A DNA stretch of 64,000 nt, from assembly GCF_008711155.1 (NCBI RefSeq), contig NZ_VUYQ01000001.1:248001-312000 (forward strand). Direction: 5' to 3'. The notes under the pieces were generated by a model that saw only the letters and a program-made list of their open reading frames with translations, searched no databases and was not told the DNA's origin. The stretch is from Dechloromonas sp. CZR5 (GTDB taxonomy: Bacteria; Pseudomonadota; Gammaproteobacteria; Burkholderiales; Rhodocyclaceae). Position numbers and translations under genes: made by a program. This document shows positions 1 to 9,898 of this stretch, one piece after another. The number at the start of each line of letters is the position of its first letter. Position 1 is the first letter of the stretch.

Positions 1-1484
1 TGGCACCCGGCGACATCGTGGTTGTCGACCGCAACTGCCACAAGTCCATCCTGCACGCCATCATGATGACTGGCGCGATCCCCGTTTTCTTGATGCCGAC
101 GCGCAACAATTTCGGCATCATCGGACCGATCCCGAAGAGCGAATTCGCCTGGGACAGCATCCAGAAGAAGATTGCCGCCAACCCGTTCATCGCCGACAAG
201 AACGCCAAGCCGCGCGTGCTGACCATCACCCAGTCGACTTACGACGGCATCCTATACAACGTCGAGGACATCAAGGCCGAACTCGACGGCAAGATCGACA
301 CCCTGCATTTCGACGAAGCCTGGCTGCCGCATGCCGCCTTCCACGACTTCTACGGCGACTACCACGCCATCGGCGCCGACCGCCCGCGCTGCAAGGAGTC
401 GATGGTCTTTTCGACGCAATCGACGCACAAGCTGTTGGCCGGCCTTTCGCAGGCCTCGCAGATCCTCGTCCAGGATGCCGAGAACAACAAACTCGACCGC
501 GACATCTTCAACGAGGCCTACCTGATGCATACCTCGACCTCGCCGCAGTACTCGATCATCGCCTCGTGCGACGTGGCGGCGGCGATGATGGAAGAGCCGG
601 GCGGCACCGCGCTGGTCGAGGAGTCGATCACCGAAGCCCTGGATTTCCGCCGCGCCATGCGCAAGGTTGATGAGGAGTGGGGCGCCGACTGGTGGTTCAA
701 GGTGTGGGGGCCGGACGACCTCTCCGAGGAGGGCATCGAGGAGCGCGACGCCTGGATGTTGAAGCCCGGTGAGCGTTGGCACGGGTTCAACAACCTGGCC
801 GACGGCTTCAACATGCTCGACCCGATCAAGGCGACGATCATTACCCCGGGTCTCGACGTCGACGGCGACTTCGCCGACGAAATCGGCATCCCGGCCGCCA
901 TCGTCACCAAGTATCTCGCCGAGCACGGCGTGATCGTCGAGAAGTGCGGCCTGTACAGCTTCTTCATCATGTTCACCATCGGCATCACCAAGGGCCGCTG
1001 GAATTCCCTGGTCACCGCACTGCAGCAGTTCAAGGACGACTACGACAAGAACCAGCCGCTGTGGAAGGTACTGCCGGAGTTCGTGCAGAAGAATCCGCGC
1101 TACGAGCGTGTCGGCCTGCGCGACCTGTGTACCCAGATTCACGGCGTGTACAAGAAGAACGATGTCGCCCGCCTGACGACCGAGATGTATCTGTCGGACA
1201 TGGTGCCGGCCATGCGTCCGGCCGACGCCTTTGCCAGGATGGCACACCGCGAGATCGAGCGCGTGCCGGTCGACGAGCTGGAAGGGCGGGTCACCGCCGT
1301 GTTGCTCACGCCCTACCCGCCGGGTATTCCGCTGCTCATCCCGGGGGAGCGCTTCAACAAGACCATCTGCAACTACCTGAAGTTCGCCCGCGAATTCAAT
1401 GCCACCTTCCCGGGTTTCGAGACCGACGTGCATGGTCTGGTCAAGGGCAAGGACGGCCGCTACTACGTCGATTGCGTGCGCTGA
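1..1484 (+). CDS. Orn/Lys/Arg decarboxylase, PLP-dependent (5'-truncated by window edge)
   Basis: The reading frame is open from the first bases, so the gene begins upstream of the window. About 490 C-terminal residues are visible against 710-760 in the family. The segment DRNCHKS near the start and the QSTHKLLAGLSQAS motif, whose lysine (bases 429-431) should carry pyridoxal phosphate, place it in the fold-type I family of inducible lysine/arginine/ornithine decarboxylases (LdcI, AdiA, SpeC). These cytosolic enzymes decarboxylate a basic amino acid to a polyamine or diamine and consume a proton. The motif is closest to LdcI-type sequences from memory, but substrate cannot be decided from this fragment. 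A hairpin terminator follows the stop codon, so it ends its transcription unit. Confidence 0.93.
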   Translation, partial: APGDIVVVDRNCHKSILHAIMMTGAIPVFLMPTRNNFGIIGPIPKSEFAWDSIQKKIAANPFIADKNAKPRVLTITQSTYDGILYNVEDIKAELDGKIDTLHFDEAWLPHAAFHDFYGDYHAIGADRPRCKESMVFSTQSTHKLLAGLSQASQILVQDAENNKLDRDIFNEAYLMHTSTSPQYSIIASCDVAAAMMEEPGGTALVEESITEALDFRRAMRKVDEEWGADWWFKVWGPDDLSEEGIEERDAWMLKPGERWHGFNNLADGFNMLDPIKATIITPGLDVDGDFADEIGIPAAIVTKYLAEHGVIVEKCGLYSFFIMFTIGITKGRWNSLVTALQQFKDDYDKNQPLWKVLPEFVQKNPRYERVGLRDLCTQIHGVYKKNDVARLTTEMYLSDMVPAMRPADAFARMAHREIERVPVDELEGRVTAVLLTPYPPGIPLLIPGERFNKTICNYLKFAREFNATFPGFETDVHGLVKGKDGRYYVDCVR

Positions 1485-1516
1485 GCGCGATTGCCGGATA
1501 GCTAGGTGTTGTGCAA

Positions 1517-1540
1517 ATGCCCGCCTCGGCGGGTATTTTG
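1517..1540 (+). terminator. Rho-independent terminator after the decarboxylase gene
   Basis: The stem CCCGC/GCGGG with a CTCG loop (1520-1533) is followed by TATTTT. It lies 35 bases after the decarboxylase stop and just before the convergent end of folA. Confidence 0.75.
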
Positions 1541-1555
1541 CTTGGTGCCGCCGTT

Positions 1556-2032
1556 TCAGCGCCGGCGATAGGTGACGAAGGCGTAACCCTCGCCAGGGGT
1601 GGTGGCCACCTTGTCCCAGATGGTGGCGGGAATTTCCGGGAACCAGGCATCGCCTTCCGGTTCGAGATCGACTTCGGTGATTTCCAGTCGATCGGCAAAG
1701 GCCATCGCCTGCCGGTAAATCTGCTCGCCGCCGATGACGAAAGCGGTTTCCGCGCTCGCCGCCAGGGCCAGCGCGGCCTCCAGCGAATCGGCCAGTTCGG
1801 CGCCGGGGGCGGCGTAGGCAGGCTGGCGGCTTATCACGATGTTGCGCCGGCCGGGCAGCGGACGAAAGCGCGGCGGCAGCGACTCCCAGGTCTTGCGCCC
1901 CATGATCACCGTCTGGCCGCTGGTCAGCGCCTTGAAATGCGCCATGTCGGCCGGGATGTTCCAGACCAGGGTGTTGTCTTTGCCGATGACCCGGTTATTG
2001 GCAACGGCGGCAATGATGGCGACTTCGCTCAT
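1556..2032 (-). CDS. folA: dihydrofolate reductase
   Basis: The 158-residue product reduces dihydrofolate to tetrahydrofolate with NADPH. The N-terminus AAVANNRVIGKDNTLVW carries the Met20-loop region with the conserved W, and MGRKTWESLP and PGRRNIVISR are the usual NADPH-binding segments; length is standard for bacterial FolA. Its ATG overlaps the pgi stop codon by four bases (ATGA), so it is the last gene of a thyA-pgi-folA operon. Pairing with thymidylate synthase makes sense because ThyA produces the dihydrofolate that FolA recycles. Confidence 0.96.
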   Translation of the reverse strand: MSEVAIIAAVANNRVIGKDNTLVWNIPADMAHFKALTSGQTVIMGRKTWESLPPRFRPLPGRRNIVISRQPAYAAPGAELADSLEAALALAASAETAFVIGGEQIYRQAMAFADRLEITEVDLEPEGDAWFPEIPATIWDKVATTPGEGYAFVTYRRR

Positions 2033-3624
2033 GACGGATTCCTGAATTGGCGCAGATGCTCGATGAGTCCGCGTGTCGACGCATCCAGGCTGTCAGTCGC
2101 CGCGTCGCCACGAATGCACGGGGCCAGGCGGCCGGTCAGTTGCTTGCCCAGTTCGACGCCCCATTGGTCGAAGGAATTGAGGTTCCACAGGATGCCGAGG
2201 CAGAAGACCTTGTGTTCGTAGAGAGCAAGCAGTTGGCCGAGGGCGAAAGGCGTCAGCTCGGAGAGGACAATGGTGGTTGACGGCTGGTTGCCCGGAAAGC
2301 GGCGGAACGGCAGCAGATGCTCGGGAATGCCTGCGTTGCGGGCTTCTTCCACGGTCTGGCCGAAGGCCAGCGCTGACGATTGGGCCAGGCAGCTGGCCAG
2401 CAGGTCGCTGTGGTGGCCGAGCAAGGGGTAGTCCGAACGGCCGAGGGCGATGAAGTCGCTGGCGATCAGGGCGCTTCCCTGATGCAGCAACTGGAAGAAC
2501 GAGTGCTGCCCGTTGGTGCCGGCCGCTCCCCAGAGAATGGGATTGGTCGCGTAGTCGACCGCTACGCCGTCACGGTTGGCCCGCTTGCCGTTGCTTTCCA
2601 TCTCGAGCTGCTGGAGGTGGGAGGGGAGCAGGGCCAGGGAGTGGCTGTAGGGGAAGACCCCGTGGCTGTGGGCTTCGAGGAAATTGGTGTTCCACAGGGC
2701 GATGAGGGCGAGGGTCAGCGGCAGGTTTTCGCGGGCTGGTGCGGCGAAGAAGTGCTCGTCCATATCATGCGCGCCGGCCAGCAGTTGCTCGAAATGGTGG
2801 AATCCGACGGCCAGGGCGATGGGCAGGCCGATGGCCGACCACAGGGAGAAGCGGCCGCCGACCCAATCCCAGAATTCGAACACGTTTTGCGGCGTGATGC
2901 CGAAGGCCTGCGCGGCTTCCTGATTGCTGGATGTCGCGACAAAGTGCTGGGCGACGGCGTCGGCACGCCCTGCCGCAGCGAGCAGCCAGGAGCGGGCGGT
3001 GCGCGCATTGGCCATCGTTTCCAGTGTGGTGAAGGTCTTGCTGGCGACGATGAAGAGGGTGCTGCGCGGGTCGAGTTCGGTGAGCCTGCTGGCCAGGTCG
3101 GCACCGTCCAGATTGGAAACGAAATGGACGCGCAAATCGGGTTGCTGACACGCCGACAGGGCGTGGACGACCATGCGTGGTCCGAGGTCCGAGCCACCGA
3201 TGCCCAGGTTGACCACATCGGTGATGCGTTCTCCGGAATAGCCCCGCCAGGATCCGTTGTGGATGCGCTCGCAGAAGTCGGCGATGCGCGCCAGGACCCG
3301 TTTGACCTCGTGAGGTGCTTTGTCGCCGGCGCGCAGTTCGACATGGCGGACGGCACGCTCCTCGGTGTGGTTGATCGGTTCTCCGTTGCGCATCCGCTTC
3401 ACCCAGCCGCTCCAGTCGGCTTGCTCGGCCAGTTGGCGGAGCAGGGTCATGGTTTCCGGGTTGATGCGCTGCTTGGCGTAGTCGATGAGCAAGGCATCAT
3501 GGCGGAGCGAGAAGCGGGTGAAGCGCTCCGGGTCATTGGCGAACAGGTCGCGCAGATGACGCGGTTTCAGGCTGCGGGCATGGTCGGTGAGCGCCAACCA
3601 GGCGGGACGAAGCGGTACCTGCAT
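2029..3624 (-). CDS. pgi: glucose-6-phosphate isomerase
   Basis: This 531-residue protein interconverts glucose 6-phosphate and fructose 6-phosphate in the cytosol. The phosphoglucose isomerase signatures are clear: LGIGGSDLGPRM in the first SIS domain and GTNGQHSFFQLLHQG in the second. The length is close to the proteobacterial norm of about 550. It starts three bases after the thyA stop and ends overlapping folA, so it sits between two folate-cycle genes. The metabolic logic of that insertion is not obvious; cotranscription is inferred from spacing. Confidence 0.96.
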   Translation of the reverse strand: MQVPLRPAWLALTDHARSLKPRHLRDLFANDPERFTRFSLRHDALLIDYAKQRINPETMTLLRQLAEQADWSGWVKRMRNGEPINHTEERAVRHVELRAGDKAPHEVKRVLARIADFCERIHNGSWRGYSGERITDVVNLGIGGSDLGPRMVVHALSACQQPDLRVHFVSNLDGADLASRLTELDPRSTLFIVASKTFTTLETMANARTARSWLLAAAGRADAVAQHFVATSSNQEAAQAFGITPQNVFEFWDWVGGRFSLWSAIGLPIALAVGFHHFEQLLAGAHDMDEHFFAAPARENLPLTLALIALWNTNFLEAHSHGVFPYSHSLALLPSHLQQLEMESNGKRANRDGVAVDYATNPILWGAAGTNGQHSFFQLLHQGSALIASDFIALGRSDYPLLGHHSDLLASCLAQSSALAFGQTVEEARNAGIPEHLLPFRRFPGNQPSTTIVLSELTPFALGQLLALYEHKVFCLGILWNLNSFDQWGVELGKQLTGRLAPCIRGDAATDSLDASTRGLIEHLRQFRNPS

Positions 3625-3627
3625 GGT

Positions 3628-4422
3628 TCAGACGGCGACCGGCGCCGCAATGTGGGGGTGCGGGTCGTAGCCGTCCAGGCGGAAATCCTCGAAGCGGAAG
3701 GCGAAAATGTCCTTCACATCCGGATTGATCCACATGGTCGGCAAGGGGCGAGGCTCGCGGCCCAGTTGCAGGCGTGCCTGCTCGAAGTGGTTCGAATAGA
3801 GGTGGGCGTCGCCGAAGGTGTGCACGAACTCGCCGGGCTGGTAGCCGCATACCTGCGCCAGCATCAGGGTGAACAGTGCATACGAGGCGATATTGAAGGG
3901 GACGCCGAGGAAAATGTCGGCCGAGCGCTGGTAGAGCTGGCAACTGAGCTTGCCGTTGGCGACATAGAACTGGAACAGGCAATGGCACGGCGGCAGCGCC
4001 ATGTTGTCGACGTCGCCCGGATTCCAGGCCGAAACGATGTGGCGCCGGGAGTCCGGATTGTTCTTCAGGCCCTGCACCAGTTGCGTGATCTGGTCGATCA
4101 GGCGGCCGTCCGGCGTTTCCCAGCGGCGCCATTGCTTGCCGTAGACCGGCCCCAGATCGCCGTTCTCGTCGGCCCATTCGTCCCAGATGCGAACCCCGTT
4201 GTCCTGCAGGTACTTGATGTTGGTGTCGCCCTGGATGAACCACAGCAGTTCGTGGATGATCGACTTGAGGTGCAGCTTCTTGGTGGTTACGACCGGAAAG
4301 CCCTGGTTCAGGTCGAAGCGCATCTGCCAGCCGAATACCGAGCGGGTTCCGGTGCCGGTACGATCCGACTTGTCGTGGCCGTTTTCGAGTACATGGCGCA
4401 TCAGGTCTAGGTAGGGCTGCAT
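3628..4422 (-). CDS. thyA: thymidylate synthase
   Basis: ThyA methylates dUMP to dTMP using methylene-tetrahydrofolate. The 264-residue length equals that of the E. coli enzyme. The active-site segment [12 protein letters not shown] holds the nucleophilic cysteine, [13 protein letters not shown] is the N-terminal phosphate-binding loop, and [10 protein letters not shown] contributes the arginine pair that binds the phosphate across the dimer. It is the first gene of the minus-strand thyA-pgi-folA operon. The 126-bp region upstream is shared with the divergent PilZ-like gene. Confidence 0.97.
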   Translation of the reverse strand: MQPYLDLMRHVLENGHDKSDRTGTGTRSVFGWQMRFDLNQGFPVVTTKKLHLKSIIHELLWFIQGDTNIKYLQDNGVRIWDEWADENGDLGPVYGKQWRRWETPDGRLIDQITQLVQGLKNNPDSRRHIVSAWNPGDVDNMALPPCHCLFQFYVANGKLSCQLYQRSADIFLGVPFNIASYALFTLMLAQVCGYQPGEFVHTFGDAHLYSNHFEQARLQLGREPRPLPTMWINPDVKDIFAFRFEDFRLDGYDPHPHIAAPVAV

Positions 4423-4548
4423 CGATTCGACTATCCGGGGAAAATACAGATCGGCTATTCTACCTCGGGGAGTGCATTCGGCTGTTTATCCGATTCGAAT
4501 GCCGGGGCGGGAGCTCCCATCAAAAATAGGTTTTTCTGGAGAGGCGCC

Positions 4549-6099
4549 GTGTTCGAGAAGGTTGCAACGCTGGGAGGGATGTGGGGCGGGAAAAGCGATC
4601 ATCCCTTGGCCAACCCGCGCGAGATGCGCAAGATTCTCAGTGAATTGCCGAAGGACAATGCCTTCAAGGCGCAGGATGAAATTACCGGCTGGCTCGAGTC
4701 GCTGGCCGGCATCGACGACTTCCCGGTGGGGCGCCTCTATGATGTGGCGCAGGCGCTGGAAGAGGCGGCCTACCCCCATCTCAAGCGCCTGTCTCGCGAG
4801 TATTTCCAGGCTGCCCGGCTTTCCCGTTCGGAGGAGAAGCGCCTGTGGTCCATCAATTATGGATTCTGGCGCCTGTTGTCGGCCGCCTACGCGCGCTGCC
4901 TCGGAGGGGTTGTGGACAAGCCGGGCGTTGGAGAGCTGCCGTCGAGCGTCGTGCCCGCCCTCTGTGTTCGTTTGATCGCGGCACTGGGCGCGGTGCTCAA
5001 GTGGGAGCAGTTCCACTATGGCCCCATGCGCGCCGAATTGTGGCGGCCGCTCGGTCAGGCACTGCTGGCCGCCGAAGCAGCCGATGCGGCCGAAAAACCG
5101 GTCCCGCTGATCGGCAAGGCGGGTATGACCTCGCCGGTCATCGAGTACCAGAAGGTCATGGTTTTCCAGGCCGCTTCGCTGGGCAGCCTGCTGCCGCTGG
5201 AGATTGAAATCGCTGAGCGGCTGATCGCCCATTTTCTGGGCGGTTTCGTCTTCACGCGCAGTGCCCTGGTCGACAGCGTGTATTGGTCCGATCTGCAACT
5301 AGCCCAGCCGCCGCTTCGTCTGGCCAGAATGCCGGCTTGTGCGACGCCGACCCAGCGCTTCATCAAGCCGGCCGGTGCCCACCAGGACATGCTGGCCCTG
5401 CTTGACGTCCTCAAGCGCGGTGGGGACGTGCCGGCGGAGCTGGATCTGGGCGGGCAATACCAGCCAAAGCTGGTGGCGCGCGTGCTCAATCATCTGACCA
5501 GTTATCTGGCGCCTGTCCCGCCGCAGCGCAAGCATGACCGGCATCGCGTGATGCACCGCATGTCGGTGCTGCACGGCCTGGTTAACGCCTTCGTCGTTTT
5601 TTCGGGCGAGTTTGGCGGGCGTCCCGCAGGATTGCCGATCGAAAGCTGGGTGGTCGAGAATGTCAGCAGAGGCGGGTTCGGTGCCGTGCTTGGGGATGTC
5701 CCGGGGGAGTGGTTGCGGGTCGGCGCGCTGATCGCCATGCAGCCGGAAGGCGGCGACAACTGGCTGATCGGCGTCGTTCGCCGCTATCACCGCGAATCGG
5801 AAAATGAAGCCCGGATCGGCATTGAGGCCTTGTCTCGCCAGGCCAATGCCCTGGAGGTGCATGTCCGTTCCGCTTCCAGCTATGGCGCGGCGGCGACAAC
5901 GCCGGTGCTCCTGTTGCTGGACGGCAACGAAGCCGGCGAGTCGCGCGTGATCCTTCCATACGGCGCGTTCTCGCCGCGCGAGTCGCTGGAGTATGTGCGC
6001 GACGGACGCCGTTTCGTACTGGAGCCTGTTTCGTTGCTTGAACAGACAGCCGATTACGAACTGGCGCGCTATCGCCAGGGCGCCATCGGCACCGTGTGA
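4549..6099 (+). CDS. conserved hypothetical protein with a possible C-terminal PilZ-like domain
   Basis: I do not recognise this 516-residue cytosolic protein by name. The start is a GTG preceded by a good ribosome site (GGAGAGG). The first 300 residues look largely helical, with many Leu/Ala/Glu stretches and no signal peptide. Around residues 333-337 there is RVMHR (RxxxR) and near residue 372 NVSRGGFG (NxSxxG), followed by a hydrophobic beta-rich stretch with GVVRRYHRE. These are the two c-di-GMP-contacting motifs of PilZ domains, with a somewhat long gap between them. If so, it would be a c-di-GMP effector; that role is inference. It stands alone, divergent from thyA and convergent with mog. 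Confidence 0.7.
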   Translation: MFEKVATLGGMWGGKSDHPLANPREMRKILSELPKDNAFKAQDEITGWLESLAGIDDFPVGRLYDVAQALEEAAYPHLKRLSREYFQAARLSRSEEKRLWSINYGFWRLLSAAYARCLGGVVDKPGVGELPSSVVPALCVRLIAALGAVLKWEQFHYGPMRAELWRPLGQALLAAEAADAAEKPVPLIGKAGMTSPVIEYQKVMVFQAASLGSLLPLEIEIAERLIAHFLGGFVFTRSALVDSVYWSDLQLAQPPLRLARMPACATPTQRFIKPAGAHQDMLALLDVLKRGGDVPAELDLGGQYQPKLVARVLNHLTSYLAPVPPQRKHDRHRVMHRMSVLHGLVNAFVVFSGEFGGRPAGLPIESWVVENVSRGGFGAVLGDVPGEWLRVGALIAMQPEGGDNWLIGVVRRYHRESENEARIGIEALSRQANALEVHVRSASSYGAAATTPVLLLLDGNEAGESRVILPYGAFSPRESLEYVRDGRRFVLEPVSLLEQTADYELARYRQGAIGTV

Positions 6100-6108
6100 G
6101 GTGGCGCT

Positions 6109-6685
<577 letters not shown>

Positions 6686-6693
<8 letters not shown>

Positions 6694-7231
6694 CGTCATT
6701 CTCCTCGGGAGCGGGGGCGGCCTTTTGGTCAAGCTCCTGCAGGACCTGGAAGATGGCGCGGAAGTTCTTCGGCGGCTTGTTGTTTTCCTTTTCCTTCAGC
6801 GCATTGCGACGCAAGGTGCGCAGATGCTGCAGGTCGACGGCCGGCCATAGGGCGGCGATTTCGGCGAGGACGGCCTCGTCTTCCAGCAGGCGGCCACGGA
6901 AGCGCTCCAGGCGATGCAGGCGCGCCGTTTCGGCGGAGGACTCGCCGCGCAGCATGGCCAGTCCGGCGCGGATCGGCTCATCGTCGACGCCGCGCATCAG
7001 TTTGCCGAGATAGGCCACCTGCCGGCGGCGGGCGCCGTGGGCGGTGATTTTCTGGCATTCGCGAACAGCATCGAAAATAGTCTCGGGGACGTTGATGCGC
7101 TTCAATTGGCCGACCGACAACTCGACCAGTTCGGCGCCCAGGTCGCGCAGTTCGTGCATCGCCTCCTTCTGCTTGGTTTTCGAGGGGCGGCCAGTATCTT
7201 CGGTGAAATCTTCGTCTTGCATGTGAACCAA
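6686..7231 (-). CDS. darP: ribosome maturation factor DarP/YjgA (DUF615)
   Basis: The protein of 181 residues matches the YjgA/DarP family, which binds late 50S precursors and promotes peptidyl-transferase centre maturation. Visible family features are the SKTKQKEAMHELRDLGAELVEL segment near the N-terminus, the ITAHGARRRQVAYLGKLMR block in the middle, and a charged, lysine-rich C-terminus. It is divergent from pmbA with a 60-bp shared promoter region; yjgA next to pmbA is the classic proteobacterial arrangement, which supports both calls. mog follows with an overlapping start. Confidence 0.92.
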
Positions 7232-7291
7232 TCGGAGGCGGTCTAGGGCGGGCTGTTATGATAGCGATTTTACCGCTCCGACGCCGCCCTC

Positions 7292-8635
7292 ATGTCCGAA
7301 ACCGCCGCATTTTCCTACGCCTTCGCCACCCTGCAGCAACTTGCCGAGGATGTGCTCAAACACGCCAGCAACAAGGGCGCGACGGCCTGCGAGGTCGATG
7401 TCTCGGAGGGCTTCGGCCAATCGGTCACGGTTCGTTGTGACGAGGTCGAGACCATCGAGTTCAATCGCGACAAGGGTATCGGCATCACTGTCTACGCAGG
7501 GCAGCGCAAGGGCTACGCCAGCACGTCCGATTTTTCCGCGCAAGCGTTGCGTGAAACGGTCGAGGCGGCGCTCAATATCGCCCGCTTCACCGCCGAGGAC
7601 GACTGTGCAGGCCTCGCCGATGCCGCGCTGATGGCCAAGGATTGTCCTGACCTCGATCTTTATCACCCGTGGGCATTGAGCGTCGAGGAAGCCATCGATA
7701 CCGCGCGGCGTTGCGAACAGGCCGCCTTCGATGCCAATCCGCTGGTCAGCAATTCGGAAGGTGCCTCGATCTCGACGCAGCAGGCGCATTTCGTGTCGGC
7801 CAACAGCTTGGGCTTCATGGGCGGCTACCCGACTTCGCGCCACTATATTTCCTGTTCGGTCATTGCCGGCGAACAGGACGCCATGCAGCGCGACGACTGG
7901 TACACGACGCATCGCGACGCCAGCCGTCTCGACAACCCGCAGCAGGTTGGCCGTATTGCCGCCGAGCGCGCGGTGGCCCGCCTGGGGGGGCGCAAGGTCA
8001 AGACCGGGGAATTTCCGGTCATTTTCGAAGCCCAGCTCGCCGGCGGCCTGCTTGGCAGTCTGGTGCATGCCGCCAGTGGCGGAGCGCTCTACCGCAAGTC
8101 CTCCTTCCTGATCGATCATCTGGGCAAGCGGATCATGCCGGACTTCGTGCAGATCGCCGAACGCCCCCATATTCCCTGCGGCCTCGGCAGCGCAGCCTTC
8201 GACAGCGACGGCGTGGCGACGCGCGATCGCGATATCGTGACCGATGGCATCCTGCAAGGCTATTTCCTCAGCGCCTACACCGCGCGCAAACTGGGTATGC
8301 AGACGACCGCCAACGCCGGCGGCAGCCACAACCTGATCATCCAGCCCGGCCAGTACGACCTGGACGGCCTGCTCGCCCAGATGGGGCGAGGCCTCCTGGT
8401 GACCGAACTGCTCGGCCACGGCATCAACTACGTGACCGGCGACTATTCGCGCGGCGCGGCCGGCTATTGGGTCGAGAGCGGAAAAATCGTCCATCCGGTT
8501 GAGGAGATCACGATTGCCGGCAACCTCAAGAACATGCTGGCCGGGATTGTCGCGGTCGGCAACGATGTGCAGATCCGTGGCACCAAGCAGACCGGCTCGA
8601 TCATGATCGAGCGCATGACGGTCGCCGGCGAGTGA
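7292..8635 (+). CDS. pmbA: metalloprotease TldE/PmbA
   Basis: This 447-residue protein is the PmbA (TldE) partner of the TldD/TldE zinc protease, which trims modified peptides such as microcin B17 and degrades CcdA. The N-terminal ACEVDVSEGFGQSVTVR and DKGIGITVYAGQRKGYASTSD segments and the C-terminal GLLVTELLGHGINYVTGDYSRGAAGYWVE block are characteristic. TldE itself lacks the zinc-binding HExxxH helix of TldD, and none is seen here. It is divergent from darP and followed by an unrelated TRAP binding-protein gene after 98 bp. Confidence 0.94.
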   Translation: MSETAAFSYAFATLQQLAEDVLKHASNKGATACEVDVSEGFGQSVTVRCDEVETIEFNRDKGIGITVYAGQRKGYASTSDFSAQALRETVEAALNIARFTAEDDCAGLADAALMAKDCPDLDLYHPWALSVEEAIDTARRCEQAAFDANPLVSNSEGASISTQQAHFVSANSLGFMGGYPTSRHYISCSVIAGEQDAMQRDDWYTTHRDASRLDNPQQVGRIAAERAVARLGGRKVKTGEFPVIFEAQLAGGLLGSLVHAASGGALYRKSSFLIDHLGKRIMPDFVQIAERPHIPCGLGSAAFDSDGVATRDRDIVTDGILQGYFLSAYTARKLGMQTTANAGGSHNLIIQPGQYDLDGLLAQMGRGLLVTELLGHGINYVTGDYSRGAAGYWVESGKIVHPVEEITIAGNLKNMLAGIVAVGNDVQIRGTKQTGSIMIERMTVAGE

Positions 8636-8733
8636 ACGATTAGGGTTTTCCACCACTCGCAAAAGCATTGGGATTGGTGAAAAATAGGACCAGCCAACAG
8701 GCTTGACGTGACTTACCTTCTGGAGGAGACAAT

Positions 8734-9822
8734 ATGCAACGTCGCGATTTTCTGAAAAAAGCATCCGTAGGCGCCGCCGCAGGTGCAGCAACCACTCTGG
8801 CCGCCCCGGCCATTGCCCAGTCCGCCCCGAACATCAAATGGCGTCTGACCTCTTCCTTCCCGAAGAGCCTGGATACCATCTACGGCGGCGCCGACGTGCT
8901 GGCCAACCGTCTGCGTGAAATGACCGGCGGCAAGTTCGACATCCGCGTTTTCCCGGGCGGTGAAATCGTTCCGGGCCTGCAGGCGCTGGACGCCGTGCAG
9001 CAGGGCACCGTCGAGGTTTGCCACACCTGCTCGTACTACTACGTCGGCAAGGACAAGACCTTCGGTTTCGGCACGGCCGTTCCGTTCGGCATGAATGCCC
9101 GCCAGATGAATGCCTGGATCTACTACGGTGGCGGTCAGAAGGCCCTCGACGATTTCTACGCCAACTACAACGTCGTCTCCTTCGCCGGCGGCAACACCGG
9201 TACCCAGATGGGCGGCTGGTGGCGCAAGGAAGTGAAGACCCTGGCTGACCTCAAGGGTGTCAAGATGCGTATCGCCGGCCTGGGCGGCACCGTCTTCAAC
9301 GAACTCGGCGTCGTGCCGCAGCAGATCGCCGGTGGCGACATCTATCCGGCGCTGGAAAAGGGCACCATCGACGCCGCCGAATGGGTTGGTCCGTACGACG
9401 ACGAAAAGCTCGGTTTCTACAAGGTCGCCAAGAACTACTACTACCCGGGTTTCTGGGAATCCGGCCCGGTCATCCACTTCTTCGTCAACAAGAAGGAATG
9501 GGACAAGCTGCCGAAGGAATACCAGGCCGCTTTCCAGGCTGCCGCGTACGAAGCCAACGTCACGATGATGGCCGAATACGACCACAAGAACCCGATCGCC
9601 CTGTCCAAGCTGCTCCAAAGCGGTGTCAAGCTGCACTCCTTCTCCGACGAAATCCTCGAGGCCGCCTACAAGGCAGCCCAGCAGATCTACGCCGACGAAG
9701 CTGGCAAGAACCCGGCATTCAAGAAGGTCTACACCGAGTGGGAGAAATATCGGAAGACGCAGAACGCCTGGTTCAGCGTTGCCGAAATGCGCATGGACCG
9801 CTTCCTCCAGTCGCACAAATAA
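8734..9822 (+). CDS. dctP: TRAP transporter substrate-binding protein (TakP/DctP type), Tat-exported
   Basis: The product is a 362-residue periplasmic solute receptor. It begins with a twin-arginine signal (RRDFLKK, then an Ala/Gly-rich hydrophobic stretch to AIAQ near residue 29). The mature protein shows WRLTSSFPKSLDTIYGG, QIAGGDIYPALEKGTIDA and EWVGPYDDEKLGFYKVA, close to what I remember of Rhodobacter TakP, which binds 2-oxo monocarboxylic acids such as pyruvate; the substrate here is inferred from that likeness. A GGAGGA site precedes the ATG. The matching permease genes dctQM are not adjacent but lie 5.5 kb away on the other strand. A bidirectional terminator follows. Confidence 0.93.
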   Translation: MQRRDFLKKASVGAAAGAATTLAAPAIAQSAPNIKWRLTSSFPKSLDTIYGGADVLANRLREMTGGKFDIRVFPGGEIVPGLQALDAVQQGTVEVCHTCSYYYVGKDKTFGFGTAVPFGMNARQMNAWIYYGGGQKALDDFYANYNVVSFAGGNTGTQMGGWWRKEVKTLADLKGVKMRIAGLGGTVFNELGVVPQQIAGGDIYPALEKGTIDAAEWVGPYDDEKLGFYKVAKNYYYPGFWESGPVIHFFVNKKEWDKLPKEYQAAFQAAAYEANVTMMAEYDHKNPIALSKLLQSGVKLHSFSDEILEAAYKAAQQIYADEAGKNPAFKKVYTEWEKYRKTQNAWFSVAEMRMDRFLQSHK

Positions 9823-9837
9823 GCGGCTCTCGCCCAA

Positions 9838-9868
9838 CAAAAAACCCGCGGATTCCGCGGGTTTTTTT
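9838..9868. terminator. bidirectional Rho-independent terminator
   Basis: CCCGCGG/CCGCGGG with an ATT loop (9845-9861) is flanked by an A-run on the left and seven Ts on the right. It can stop dctP transcription on the plus strand and the antiporter operon arriving on the minus strand. Confidence 0.85.
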
Positions 9869-9898
9869 GTGGCGTCATTTCCATGGCGGACCCTTGCT

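Noticed and set aside
2380..4410. 676-residue open frame on the plus strand
   Set aside because: It is antisense to pgi and thyA, which are unmistakable; the frame is open only because of GC-rich codon bias.
7256..8791. 511-residue open frame on the minus strand
   Set aside because: It mirrors pmbA; no RBS, and no domain.
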